From: Caulobacteraceae bacterium
GTDB taxonomy: Bacteria; Pseudomonadota; Alphaproteobacteria; Caulobacterales; Caulobacteraceae
Assembly: GCA_013815405.1 (NCBI GenBank)
Contig: JACDGF010000091.1
Location: 1-7,863 of the forward strand
Length of the DNA: 7,863 nt
Reading direction: 5' to 3'
How positions within the stretch are numbered: position 1 is the first letter of the stretch; every line of letters begins with the position of its first letter. Below, in pieces: positions 1-5,627 of this stretch. The translations under genes were made by a program, and so were the position numbers. Below the pieces are notes generated by a model. It was not told where the DNA came from, searched no databases, and saw only the letters and a program-made list of their open reading frames with translations.

Positions 1-474
1 GTTGAAGACCAGGGCCGTCAAGGCCCCGCCCATGGCCGAGAGGGCCACGCCGAAAAGCACCAGGGTCTCGGGCTCGGAAAAGCGCGCGGCCAGGAAAACC
101 ACCAGGGCCCCGGCGGCCAGGGCGCCCGCGAGAGCGGCCATCTCGACCGCGCCGGGGAGTCTCGCCAGGCCCGAAGCGATGACCACCGCGGCGCCCAGGG
201 CCGACACCGCCGAGACGCCCAGGACCCCCGGGTCGGCCAGGGGGTTGCGCAGCAGCCCCTGCATCACCGCGCCGGCAAGCCCCAGCGCCGCCCCCACCCC
301 CGCCGCCGCCACGGCCCGGGGCGCGCGGATCGACCACAGGATCTCCGCCGGGGCCGAGGCGGGGTCGGCGAAGGCCTGGAGGTACTGCGGCGCGCTGAGC
401 TGGATTTCCCCCAAGAGGCAGGCGACCGCCAGGGTGATCAGGAGGGCGGAGGCAAGAGTGAGTAGGAGGCGCAT
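1..474 (-). CDS. FecCD/BtuC-family ABC importer permease (N-terminal part, cut by window edge)
   Basis: Integral inner-membrane permease subunit of an ABC importer for vitamin B12, heme or iron chelates. The first 158 residues are visible, about half of a typical 330-340-residue family member; the rest lies left of position 1. Residues 4-22 form a hydrophobic first membrane helix. The family hallmark follows: an R-x-P-R segment (residues 50-53), a small-residue helix (54-70), then GAVMQGLLRNPLADPG at 68-83 and LGVSAVSALGA. Further hydrophobic helices cover about 92-101, 111-130 and 138-157. The ATG at 474 was chosen because it begins directly before the first helix and lies 3 nt after the stop of the binding-protein gene. 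It has no clear Shine-Dalgarno sequence, so translation is probably coupled to the upstream gene. The family is clear. The substrate cannot be read from this part, and the ATPase partner is not in the window. Confidence 0.93.
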   Translation of the reverse strand, partial: MRLLLTLASALLITLAVACLLGEIQLSAPQYLQAFADPASAPAEILWSIRAPRAVAAAGVGAALGLAGAVMQGLLRNPLADPGVLGVSAVSALGAAVVIASGLARLPGAVEMAALAGALAAGALVVFLAARFSEPETLVLFGVALSAMGGALTALVFN

Positions 475-477
475 GGG

Positions 478-1428
478 TCAGATCGCGCGCCCAACTTGGG
501 AGATCGGTCCCCTGCCCCGGCCCCCTCCACCGCTTCGCGGTCCCACTCCCCCAGAAGGGGAGGAGAACGTCTCTATTCTCTTCCCCCCTTGGGGGAAGTA
601 CCCCCGAAGGGGGGGAAGGGGGCCCTCGCCCCGCGCCCGCGTGATCGCCGTCGTGCCGTCGGCGGCGAACCAGGCGGGGCAACCGAGGAGGGCGCCGGGC
701 AGGGAGACGATGGCGCGGCGGGCTGCGATGGTTAGAAGGGCCCGGTGGCGCGCCAAGCCCCAGTGCTGGGCGGCCAGGGCGCTGGCTTCGAAGAATCCAA
801 GCACGACGAGGGTAGGCGGCGCGAGGATCAAGGCCTCGAGGCGGACGGAATGAAACCCCTGGCCGCCCGCCAGATTGGTCAGTCCCGCGGCGCGCATCAT
901 GGCGTCGATCAGGGTCCCTCCCCCCGCCGTGGCGCCCCCGGAGGTCAGGTAGAGCGCGCCCGCGCCGCGCCAGGCGCCCGCGTTGGCCGCGAGTTGGCGA
1001 TCCATCCGGGCGATCAGGGCTTCTCCGGCCGGGCCCGCGCCCAGAGCCGCCGCCACGCGCCGGACGTTGGCGCGCACGCCGTCGAAGCCTGTCGCGTCGT
1101 CCAGGCGCACGACCCGCACGCCGCGCCGCGCAAGATCGGCGAGCAGGCGGTCGTCGCCGCCCCAATAGCGCACCACCACCTCGGGGCGCGCGGCAAGCAC
1201 CGACTCGCTGGTGGCCCGGCGTAGAGGCAGCCCTCGGGCCATGGGGGCCAGATAGGAATCGGCGTTGAGGGCCCGGCGGGACAGGCCGGCGATGGAGGCG
1301 CGCGCGCTGAGCGCCAGGGCGTATTGGTCGGCGCATTGGTCCAGGGAGACGACCCGGGGCGCGGCAAGGGCGGATGAGGCGAGCGCGGTCGCCAGGGCGC
1401 CGCCGGCGATCGCAGCGGCGGGGCGCAA
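478..1428 (-). CDS. Periplasmic substrate-binding protein of a BtuF/FecB-type ABC importer, with a repeat-derived C-terminal tail
   Basis: Captures the ligand (cobalamin, heme or iron-chelate class) in the periplasm and delivers it to the permease encoded 3 nt downstream. I place the start at the TTG at 1428, 5 nt after the regulator's stop. It yields a good signal peptide (hydrophobic residues 4-21, ending ASSALA before AP), and I found no ATG or GTG start in frame between the regulator's stop and this point. It has no lipobox cysteine, so the protein is probably soluble. Residues 25-40 (RVVSLDQCADQYALAL) match the family's opening strand, and the typical RPEVVV strand is at 81-86. A conserved-looking end, ALLGCPAWFAADG, is at 246-258. 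The recognisable domain stops near residue 266. The last 50 residues (267-316) are Gly/Pro/Arg-rich and encoded mostly by a hairpin repeat. Family assignment is strong; start and substrate are less certain. Confidence 0.88.
   Translation of the reverse strand: MRPAAAIAGGALATALASSALAAPRVVSLDQCADQYALALSARASIAGLSRRALNADSYLAPMARGLPLRRATSESVLAARPEVVVRYWGGDDRLLADLARRGVRVVRLDDATGFDGVRANVRRVAAALGAGPAGEALIARMDRQLAANAGAWRGAGALYLTSGGATAGGGTLIDAMMRAAGLTNLAGGQGFHSVRLEALILAPPTLVVLGFFEASALAAQHWGLARHRALLTIAARRAIVSLPGALLGCPAWFAADGTTAITRARGEGPLPPLRGYFPQGGKRIETFSSPSGGVGPRSGGGGRGRGPISQVGRAI
490..500. repeat. Short perfect palindrome upstream of the permease start
   Basis: An 11-base palindrome (CCCAA-C-TTGGG) lies between repeat copy A and the permease start codon, 16 bp from the ATG. 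It could add another short hairpin to the mRNA at the gene junction or be a leftover of the repeat insertion. It is too short to exclude chance in a GC-rich sequence, and no function is claimed. Confidence 0.3.
519..624. repeat. Hairpin-rich inverted repeat pair (REP/BIME-like), copy A, inside the binding-protein gene
   Basis: Two similar half-elements face each other. The left half (519 to about 566) and the right half (about 579-624, read on the minus strand) both begin GGCCCCCT and continue through similar C-rich and G-rich stretches. The perfect 8-bp ends are 519-526 and 617-624. Each half contains small stem-loops: CCGC-TTC-GCGG at 530-540, CTCCCC/GGGGAG at 546-551 and 557-562, and CTTCCCCC/GGGGGAAG at 580-587 and 591-598. 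Positions 524-552 match 2286-2314 of copy B on the opposite strand at 27 of 29 positions. That match and the paired design mark it as a dispersed repeat. It contains no gene of its own and lies within the open frame of the binding protein. I do not assign it to a named family. Confidence 0.8.
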
Positions 1429-1433
1429 GGCGG

Positions 1434-2069
1434 TCAGTCGGCGATCAGGCCGTAGAGCAGGCCATCGAGCATCACCCCCAGGAGTTCTTCGGGCGGCGCC
1501 CAGTCGACGTCGGGCTTGGTGATCATCAGGGCGGCCAGGCCATGGCAGGCCGCCCATAGGGCCTGGTGGGCGGTGCGCGGATCGCCGGTGCGCAGCCGCC
1601 CTTCGGCCGCGATCTGGCCGATGGCGCCGGAGAACCGATCGAGGCACTCGCGCCCCAACTCCATCGTCGCGTGCTGCTTCTTGACCGAATCGGCCAGGGG
1701 CGAGGCGCAGAAGACCAGGCGATAGGCGTTGGGATGAGCCAGGGCGAAGCGGACATAGGCCTCCAGCATCATCCGGACGCGGGAGACCGAATCGACCGGC
1801 CGGGCGCAGATTTCGCGATTGATGGCCGCCAGCTGACCCATGGCGACGGTGCAGATCTCCAGGAGGATCTGGTCCTTGTCGCGGAAATGCATGTAGAGGG
1901 CGGTGGAAGAAACCCCGACCTCATCGGCGATCTTGCGGATGGTGGCGCCCTCATAACCTTCCGCGACGAAAATGCGTTCGGCGGCCCGCAGGATTTCCGC
2001 GCGACGAAGATGCCCGTCGCCCTTGGCCTTGCGCGCCGACTTGCGCGGCGGCTCGAGGATCATGGTCAT
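1434..2069 (-). CDS. TetR/AcrR-family transcriptional regulator, WHG-type ligand domain
   Basis: DNA-binding regulator of 211 residues, usual for the family. A basic N-terminus (residues 9-23) precedes the TetR DNA-binding domain at about 24-70. The hallmark helix-turn-helix reads TIRKIADEVGVSSTALYMHF (43-62), followed by RDKDQILLEI. The C-terminal ligand and dimer domain carries AHPNAYRLVF (111-120) and WAACHGLAAL (172-181), resembling the WHG-type C-terminal domain. Two ATGs are possible, at 2069 and 2063. I took the first because an AGGGG lies about 9 nt upstream, though the spacing is long. The gene is first in the importer operon, its stop 5 nt before the binding-protein start, so it may control the importer and itself; that is inference. 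The ligand is unknown. The frame stays open well upstream of the start, but that translation resembles no protein. Confidence 0.93.
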   Translation of the reverse strand: MTMILEPPRKSARKAKGDGHLRRAEILRAAERIFVAEGYEGATIRKIADEVGVSSTALYMHFRDKDQILLEICTVAMGQLAAINREICARPVDSVSRVRMMLEAYVRFALAHPNAYRLVFCASPLADSVKKQHATMELGRECLDRFSGAIGQIAAEGRLRTGDPRTAHQALWAACHGLAALMITKPDVDWAPPEELLGVMLDGLLYGLIAD

Positions 2070-2102
2070 GAGGATCGGCCCCTGAGGTTTGTGCGCATGC
2101 CC

Positions 2103-2131
2103 ACTAGACGGGAATCCCCGCCCCGCCGCAA
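2103..2131 (-). promoter_or_regulatory. Possible sigma70-type promoter of the TetR-importer operon
   Basis: On the minus strand, TTGCGG (2131-2126) and TCTAGT (2108-2103) are separated by 17 bp. They match the consensus boxes at 3 of 6 and 4 of 6 positions. Transcription would start near 2096 and give a leader of about 27 nt. The spacing is ideal but the boxes are weak, so this is only a candidate. Confidence 0.3.
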
Positions 2132-2142
2132 GATGGGGGCGG

Positions 2143-2152
2143 TTCACGTAAA
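2143..2152. promoter_or_regulatory. Possible operator-like imperfect palindrome
   Basis: TTCACGTAAA is palindromic in 4 of its 5 base pairs around a central ACGT. It lies 11 bp upstream of the candidate -35 box of the regulator operon. TetR regulators usually bind such short inverted repeats near their own promoters, which is the only reason to link it to the adjacent regulator. It is short and could be chance. Confidence 0.2.
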
Positions 2153-2173
2153 TCCCTCCGCCGTGGCGACCGC

Positions 2174-2323
2174 CTTGCGCCCCTCCGTCACGGCGCCGAA
2201 GAAGCGCCGCGCCACCCCCCGCTTCGCGAGGGAGGATGAAAAGAAGACAGGGCCTGCACGATCCTAATCCTCCCCCGCCCGTTGCGGGGGAGGGGGACCC
2301 CGAAGCGGTGGAGGACGCGCAAG
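2174..2323. repeat. Hairpin-rich inverted repeat pair (REP/BIME-like), copy B, intergenic
   Basis: The ends are an inverted repeat: CTTGCGC at 2174-2180 pairs with GCGCAAG at 2317-2323, and CCTCC (2182-2186) pairs with GGAGG (2310-2314). Inside are a 6-bp stem with a 7-nt loop (2191-2196 with 2204-2209) and a perfect 10-bp stem, CCTCCCCCGC (2269-2278) with its complement at 2284-2293, around a 5-nt loop. The right half matches the left half of copy A on the opposite strand at 27 of 29 positions (2286-2314 against 524-552). The left half is more diverged. The 10-bp stem has no T-run after it on either strand, so it does not look like a classical intrinsic terminator. Confidence 0.75.
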
Positions 2324-2383
2324 GCCGCGCCCGCATAGGTCCTTTTCTGGCCTTCGACCATCGCGCCGCGTAAGCCTTGGACG

Positions 2384-3292
2384 ATGACTCGGCTGCTCGC
2401 CCCCGCCATCGCCCCCATGCCCCTGGTGATGCGCACCGAGGGCTGGGAGGACTACGGCCTGATCGACAGCGGCGGGGGCCGCAAGCTGGAGCGTTACGGC
2501 CCATACCTGGTGGTGCGGCCCGAGGCGCAGTGCCTATGGGCGCCGGCCCTGGGCGCCGGGGAGTGGGAATCCGCCGACGCGGTGTTCGAGGCGACCGACG
2601 AGGACGACGCAGGCCGGTGGCGATTCGCCCGTGACTTGCCGGAAACCTGGCCGATGGCCTGGCGGGACACGCGGTTCTTCGGTCGACTCACCGCCTTTCG
2701 CCACCTCGCCGTGTTTCCCGAGCAGGCGGCCAACTGGGACTGGCTGGATACGCGTCTCAAAGCGTCGGATGCCGGGTTCAAGGTCCTGAATTTATTCGGC
2801 TACACCGGTGTGGCGAGCCTCATCTGCGCGGGCCGGGGCGCGGCGGTGACCCACGTCGATGCGTCGAAGAAGGCGGTGGGCTGGGCGAGGGACAATGCCG
2901 CCTTGTCGGGCCTTGGCGACCGTCCCATCCGCTGGATCTGCGAGGACGCGCGCAAATGGGTCCAGCGTGAGCGGCGGCGCGGCGCGCGCTACGGCGGGAT
3001 TATCCTGGATCCCCCCAAATATGGTCGCGGGCCGGCCGGCGAGGTGTGGCGGCTGATGGACGACCTGCCCGCCCTGGTCGCCGATTGCATGGTCCTGCTG
3101 GCCGACGACGCCTCGTTCCTGCTGCTCAACGCCTATTCGGAGCGCCTGTCGGGCTTGGCCCTGGCGGGGCTGCTGGTCGACGCCGGCGCCGGCCGGGGCG
3201 GGCGCATCGACTTTGGCGAACTGGCGCTGATGGAGGAGACTCGCGACCGAGGCGCCGGACTGTCGTTCTTCGCCCGTTGGACCGCTTCATGA
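2384..3292 (+). CDS. Class I SAM-dependent methyltransferase, RlmI/RlmK-like, without a PUA domain
   Basis: Probable RNA (rRNA-type) methyltransferase of 302 residues using S-adenosylmethionine in the cytoplasm. The Rossmann-fold SAM site is at VLNLFGYTGVASL (134-146), followed by an acidic ribose-binding residue in THVDASKKAV (D159). The catalytic motif IV is DPPKYG (209-214), and the DPPK form followed by an aromatic residue is typical of the RlmI/RlmK group. The N-terminal 110 residues (LIDSGGGRKLERYGPYLVVRPEAQ and what follows) form a small extra domain, not the PUA domain of RlmI, so the protein is shorter than RlmI. The ATG at 2384 was chosen as the first in frame; ATGs at 2417 and 2429 are alternatives, and the upstream Shine-Dalgarno sequence is weak. 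The stop overlaps the next start by 4 nt (ATGA), implying coupled translation. The target nucleotide is unknown. Confidence 0.85.
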   Translation: MTRLLAPAIAPMPLVMRTEGWEDYGLIDSGGGRKLERYGPYLVVRPEAQCLWAPALGAGEWESADAVFEATDEDDAGRWRFARDLPETWPMAWRDTRFFGRLTAFRHLAVFPEQAANWDWLDTRLKASDAGFKVLNLFGYTGVASLICAGRGAAVTHVDASKKAVGWARDNAALSGLGDRPIRWICEDARKWVQRERRRGARYGGIILDPPKYGRGPAGEVWRLMDDLPALVADCMVLLADDASFLLLNAYSERLSGLALAGLLVDAGAGRGGRIDFGELALMEETRDRGAGLSFFARWTAS

Positions 3293-4089
3293 CCGGGAAG
3301 GCGATCACCTCCCTGGCCAACCCTACGGTGAAGGCGGTGCGCGCCCTCAGTGCCCGCAAGGGGCGCCAGGAGAGCGGCCTCTTCCTCGCCGAGGGCCTGA
3401 AGATCGTCGCCGAGGCGGTAGCGGCGGGCGCGACGCCCCAGATCCTGCTCCATGGCCCCGACGCCGCCCACCCCCTGCTGCAAGAGGCGGCGCGGGCGGC
3501 GCGGCAGACGCTCCTGGTGACGCCGGCGATCCTGGCCAAGATCACGCGGCGGGACAATCCGCAGACGGTGCTGGGTGTTTTCGAACAGGCGTTCACGCCG
3601 CTGGCCGCCCTGGACCCGCGCGCCGCGCGCTGCTGGGTGGCGCTCGAGGCGGTGCGCGATCCGGGGAACCTGGGGACGATCATCCGGACCGCCGACGCGG
3701 CGGGCTGCGGCGGGGTGATCCTGGTGGGGGCCTGCTGCGATCCCTTTTCGGTCGAGGCGGTGCGCGCGACCATGGGTTCGATCTTCGCGGTCAGGATCGC
3801 CAGGGCGAGCGTCGAGGCCTTCGTCGCTTGGCGGGGTGGATGGCCCGGCGGCGTGGTCGGGACCCTGCTCACCGCCACGGAAGACTTCCGCGCCGCCCCC
3901 TACCGCGACCCCACCCTCATCCTGATGGGTAATGAACAGGTGGGCCTTTCAGCCGGCCTGGCCGCGCTCTGCGACACCTGGGTGAAGATCCCGATGCGCG
4001 GGCGGGCCGACAGCCTGAACCTGGCGGTGGCGACGGGGATAATGATCTATGCGGTGACCGAAAGGCTCGCGGCCGTCGTCCACCGATGA
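3289..4089 (+). CDS. SpoU/TrmH-family (SPOUT) RNA 2'-O-methyltransferase
   Basis: Cytoplasmic enzyme expected to methylate the 2'-hydroxyl of a nucleotide in rRNA or tRNA using SAM; 266 residues, normal for the family. An N-terminal substrate-binding domain (about 20-98) has the typical RKGRQESGLFLAEGLKIV segment. The knotted catalytic domain follows with all three SPOUT motifs. Motif 1 is LEAVRDPGNLGTIIRTADA (119-137), with N127 and R133 in the usual places. Motif 2 is LILMGNEQVGLS (210-221), and motif 3 is KIPMRGRADSLNLAVATGI (233-251). The N-terminal domain resembles RlmB/TsnR-type rRNA methyltransferases, but the exact site cannot be read from sequence. The ATG at 3289 was chosen because it overlaps the previous stop by 4 nt and fits the family start. 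The frame stays open further upstream, but that part does not resemble the family. Confidence 0.93.
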   Translation: MTGKAITSLANPTVKAVRALSARKGRQESGLFLAEGLKIVAEAVAAGATPQILLHGPDAAHPLLQEAARAARQTLLVTPAILAKITRRDNPQTVLGVFEQAFTPLAALDPRAARCWVALEAVRDPGNLGTIIRTADAAGCGGVILVGACCDPFSVEAVRATMGSIFAVRIARASVEAFVAWRGGWPGGVVGTLLTATEDFRAAPYRDPTLILMGNEQVGLSAGLAALCDTWVKIPMRGRADSLNLAVATGIMIYAVTERLAAVVHR

Positions 4090-4126
4090 GGACGGGGCGG
4101 GGACGTCCGCGCGGGCGCCGTGACCC

Positions 4127-4534
4127 CTACCCTCGCCGGCGAAGGAACTTCAGCCCCGACCATTCGGCGTCGACGGCGCAGACCTTCACATCCACCCAGC
4201 CGGTGGGAAGCAGGACTTCCCGCACGCCGTTTTCGCTCAAATCCTCGTAGAGGGGCGAACTCTTCTTGGGCCAGAAAAGCCACAGGGCGCCGCCCGGGCG
4301 AGGCAGTCTGACGACCCGAGTCGCCATCGCCTCCAGGGCCGCCCGGTTCCGGGCGAAGGCGTGGACGATGGCCGGGCCTTGCACGTCGTCGGTGACCTCG
4401 GCGCCATCGGGCAAGGGCGCGACCAACGCCCGATAGTGGCTCGGCGCGCCGATGGTGAGGATCACGTCGCCGGGCTTGACGCCCAGTTTGCTCGTCAGGG
4501 ACTTTCTCGCATACCCGACCGTGCGCATTGCCAT
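4127..4534 (-). CDS. DUF3052 family protein
   Basis: Small cytoplasmic protein of 135 residues from a family of unknown function. It shows the family pattern throughout: GYARKSLTSKLGVKPGD near the start (7-23), APSHYRALVAPLPDG (30-44), a G-x-LW-x-FWPKKSS segment (82-93), then DLSENGVREVLLPTGWVDVKVCAVDAEWSGLKF at 98-130. I chose the ATG at 4534, 33 bp after the epimerase stop. A TTG at 4564 and the ATG at 4528 are alternatives, and none has a strong Shine-Dalgarno sequence. It sits on the same strand directly behind the epimerase, probably on one transcript, and converges with the SpoU gene. No catalytic residues are known for the family, so no reaction is proposed. Confidence 0.85.
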   Translation of the reverse strand: MAMRTVGYARKSLTSKLGVKPGDVILTIGAPSHYRALVAPLPDGAEVTDDVQGPAIVHAFARNRAALEAMATRVVRLPRPGGALWLFWPKKSSPLYEDLSENGVREVLLPTGWVDVKVCAVDAEWSGLKFLRRRG

Positions 4535-4567
4535 CGCTCTCTGCCCAGCGAAGCCTTCAACCAAATA

Positions 4568-5542
4568 TCAGCGATGCGAAGGCGTCGAGCGCGTCCCGGG
4601 GGCCTGGATCTCGGCATGTGACTCGCGGAACCATGCCACGGTCCTGTGCAACCCATCCTCAAGGGAAACGTCGCATGGCGCCTCGGGGCTCGGTTCCAGA
4701 ACCGATCGTTCCAGGTCTCCGGGCCGGCGTGGCGCGAAGGTGAATTGCGAGCGGCCGGCGGTGGCTCGCGCCAGGATCTTCGCCAGTTCGAGGGTGCTGG
4801 TCCCGACCCCGGCGCCGACGTTGACCACCCGGGCGGCGATCTCGCCGCGGAGGGCGGCGAGGTTGGCCGCGACGACGTCGTCGACATGGACGTAGTCGCG
4901 AATGCACCCCTCGTCGCCCACGTCGCGCCGGGCGTTGATCTGGATCGGGGCGCCGCTCAGCAGGCGGCTGGCGAACACGGCCACGACGCCGGCTTCGCCG
5001 TGCGGGTCCTGGCGGAGGCCGTAGACGTTCGCGTAGCGCAGGATGGTATAGTCGAGCCCCCGTTGCTGGCGGAATACCTCGAGATAGGATTCCGCCGCCA
5101 TCTTCGAGGCCGCGTAAGGGCTGGCCGGGGCCGGCAAGGCGCCGACCGCGGCTCGGCCACCCTCCGGGATTTCACCGTAGATCGCGCCGCCGGTGCTGGC
5201 GAACACCACGCGTTTCACCGCGTTGGCGGCGCAGACCCGCAGCAGGTTGAGCGTTCCGATGATGTTGACCTCGGCGTCGAGAGCCGGCTCGCGGACGCTC
5301 ACCGCGACGCTGGCCTGCGCCGCCTGATGACAGACGACGTCGGGCGCGAAATCGGCGACGACCCTGGCGACGCCGGCCGGGTCGCGCAGGTCGATCTCGC
5401 GCAGGACCGCGCCGGGGGGCACATTGCCGCGCTTGCCGGTGCTCAGATCATCCAGGATCTCCACCGCGCGGCCTTCGGCCACCAGCCGATCGGCGATATG
5501 GCCGCCGATGAACCCGGCCCCGCCGGTGATCAATACGCGCAT
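4568..5542 (-). CDS. NAD-dependent nucleotide-sugar epimerase/dehydratase (GalE-like extended SDR)
   Basis: Probable UDP-sugar 4-epimerase or related enzyme supplying activated sugars for surface polysaccharide; 324 residues, usual for extended short-chain dehydrogenases. The NAD-binding glycine motif GGAGFIGG is at 7-14, with D31 and D32 positioned to bind the NAD ribose. The active site combines ASTGGAIYGE (115-124) with the YAASK catalytic tyrosine and lysine (Y143, K147). RYANVYG (169-175) and RDYVHVDDVV (215-224) are typical substrate-side motifs. The ATG at 5542 begins right at the Rossmann strand and has a good GGGAG 6 nt upstream, so I preferred it over starts up to 5605. The exact sugar cannot be assigned: GalE-like, GlcNAc- or uronate-type epimerases and dehydratases share these motifs. 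It is followed 33 bp later by the DUF3052 gene, probably in one operon. Confidence 0.9.
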   Translation of the reverse strand: MRVLITGGAGFIGGHIADRLVAEGRAVEILDDLSTGKRGNVPPGAVLREIDLRDPAGVARVVADFAPDVVCHQAAQASVAVSVREPALDAEVNIIGTLNLLRVCAANAVKRVVFASTGGAIYGEIPEGGRAAVGALPAPASPYAASKMAAESYLEVFRQQRGLDYTILRYANVYGLRQDPHGEAGVVAVFASRLLSGAPIQINARRDVGDEGCIRDYVHVDDVVAANLAALRGEIAARVVNVGAGVGTSTLELAKILARATAGRSQFTFAPRRPGDLERSVLEPSPEAPCDVSLEDGLHRTVAWFRESHAEIQAPGTRSTPSHR

Positions 5543-5578
5543 TTCAACTCCCGTTGACGGCCGCCGCAGCGGTGCGAT

Positions 5579-5607
5579 CGGATAGCCAGTCTCCCCCGCC
5601 GCCACAA
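5579..5607 (-). promoter_or_regulatory. Weak candidate promoter upstream of the epimerase gene
   Basis: In the 85-bp gap between the kinase stop and the epimerase start, TTGTGG (5607-5602) and TATCCG (5584-5579) on the minus strand are 17 bp apart. Both boxes are poor matches (3 of 6 at -10). Transcription would start near 5572, 30 nt before the ATG. The alternative is read-through from the kinase gene. Confidence 0.2.
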
Positions 5608-5627
5608 GCCAGGCGCGGGGACGAGCG

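Larger units (their letters stand above)
2070..2383. other. Divergent intergenic region between the TetR regulator and the methyltransferase gene
   Basis: This 314-bp gap separates genes read in opposite directions. Its left quarter holds a possible promoter and a possible operator for the regulator operon. Its centre (2174-2323) is filled by repeat copy B. The right 60 bp must hold the ribosome-binding region and probably the promoter of the methyltransferase pair, but I see no convincing -35/-10 there. I found no cobalamin-riboswitch B12-box sequence, no tRNA and no convincing small gene. Confidence 0.7.

Noticed and set aside
2..853. Long plus-strand open frame of 283 codons across the permease and binding-protein region
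   Set aside because: It lies opposite two clear genes. Its translation is low-complexity Ala/Arg/Pro with no family pattern, and it arises from GC-rich codon use on the other strand.
2070..2383. Cobalamin riboswitch upstream of the importer operon
   Set aside because: I looked for the conserved B12-box core on both strands and did not find it. The hairpins in the region belong to repeat copy B. A covariance-model search would settle it.
2070..2504. Long N-terminal extension of the TetR regulator
   Set aside because: The frame is open upstream to 2504, but it runs through the repeat and into the divergent gene. The TetR domain starts normally from the ATG at 2069.
3046..3288. N-terminal extension of the SpoU methyltransferase
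   Set aside because: The frame is open upstream but overlaps the end of the preceding methyltransferase in another frame and shows no conserved pattern. The ATGA overlap at 3289 is a standard coupled start.
3922..3957. GNEQVGLS in SPOUT motif 2 as a possible lost catalytic residue
   Set aside because: The key N-E and G-L residues are intact, and variation at the position after GNE is common in the family, so the enzyme is probably active.
4090..4108. Possible terminator in the gap between the convergent SpoU and DUF3052 genes
   Set aside because: GGACG (4090-4094) can pair with CGTCC (4104-4108), but the stem is only 5 bp, the loop is 9 nt and no T-run follows, so it is not a convincing intrinsic terminator.
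4646..5557. Plus-strand open frame of 303 codons opposite the epimerase
   Set aside because: The minus-strand epimerase has a complete active site and a good ribosome-binding site. The opposite frame reads as a composition shadow.
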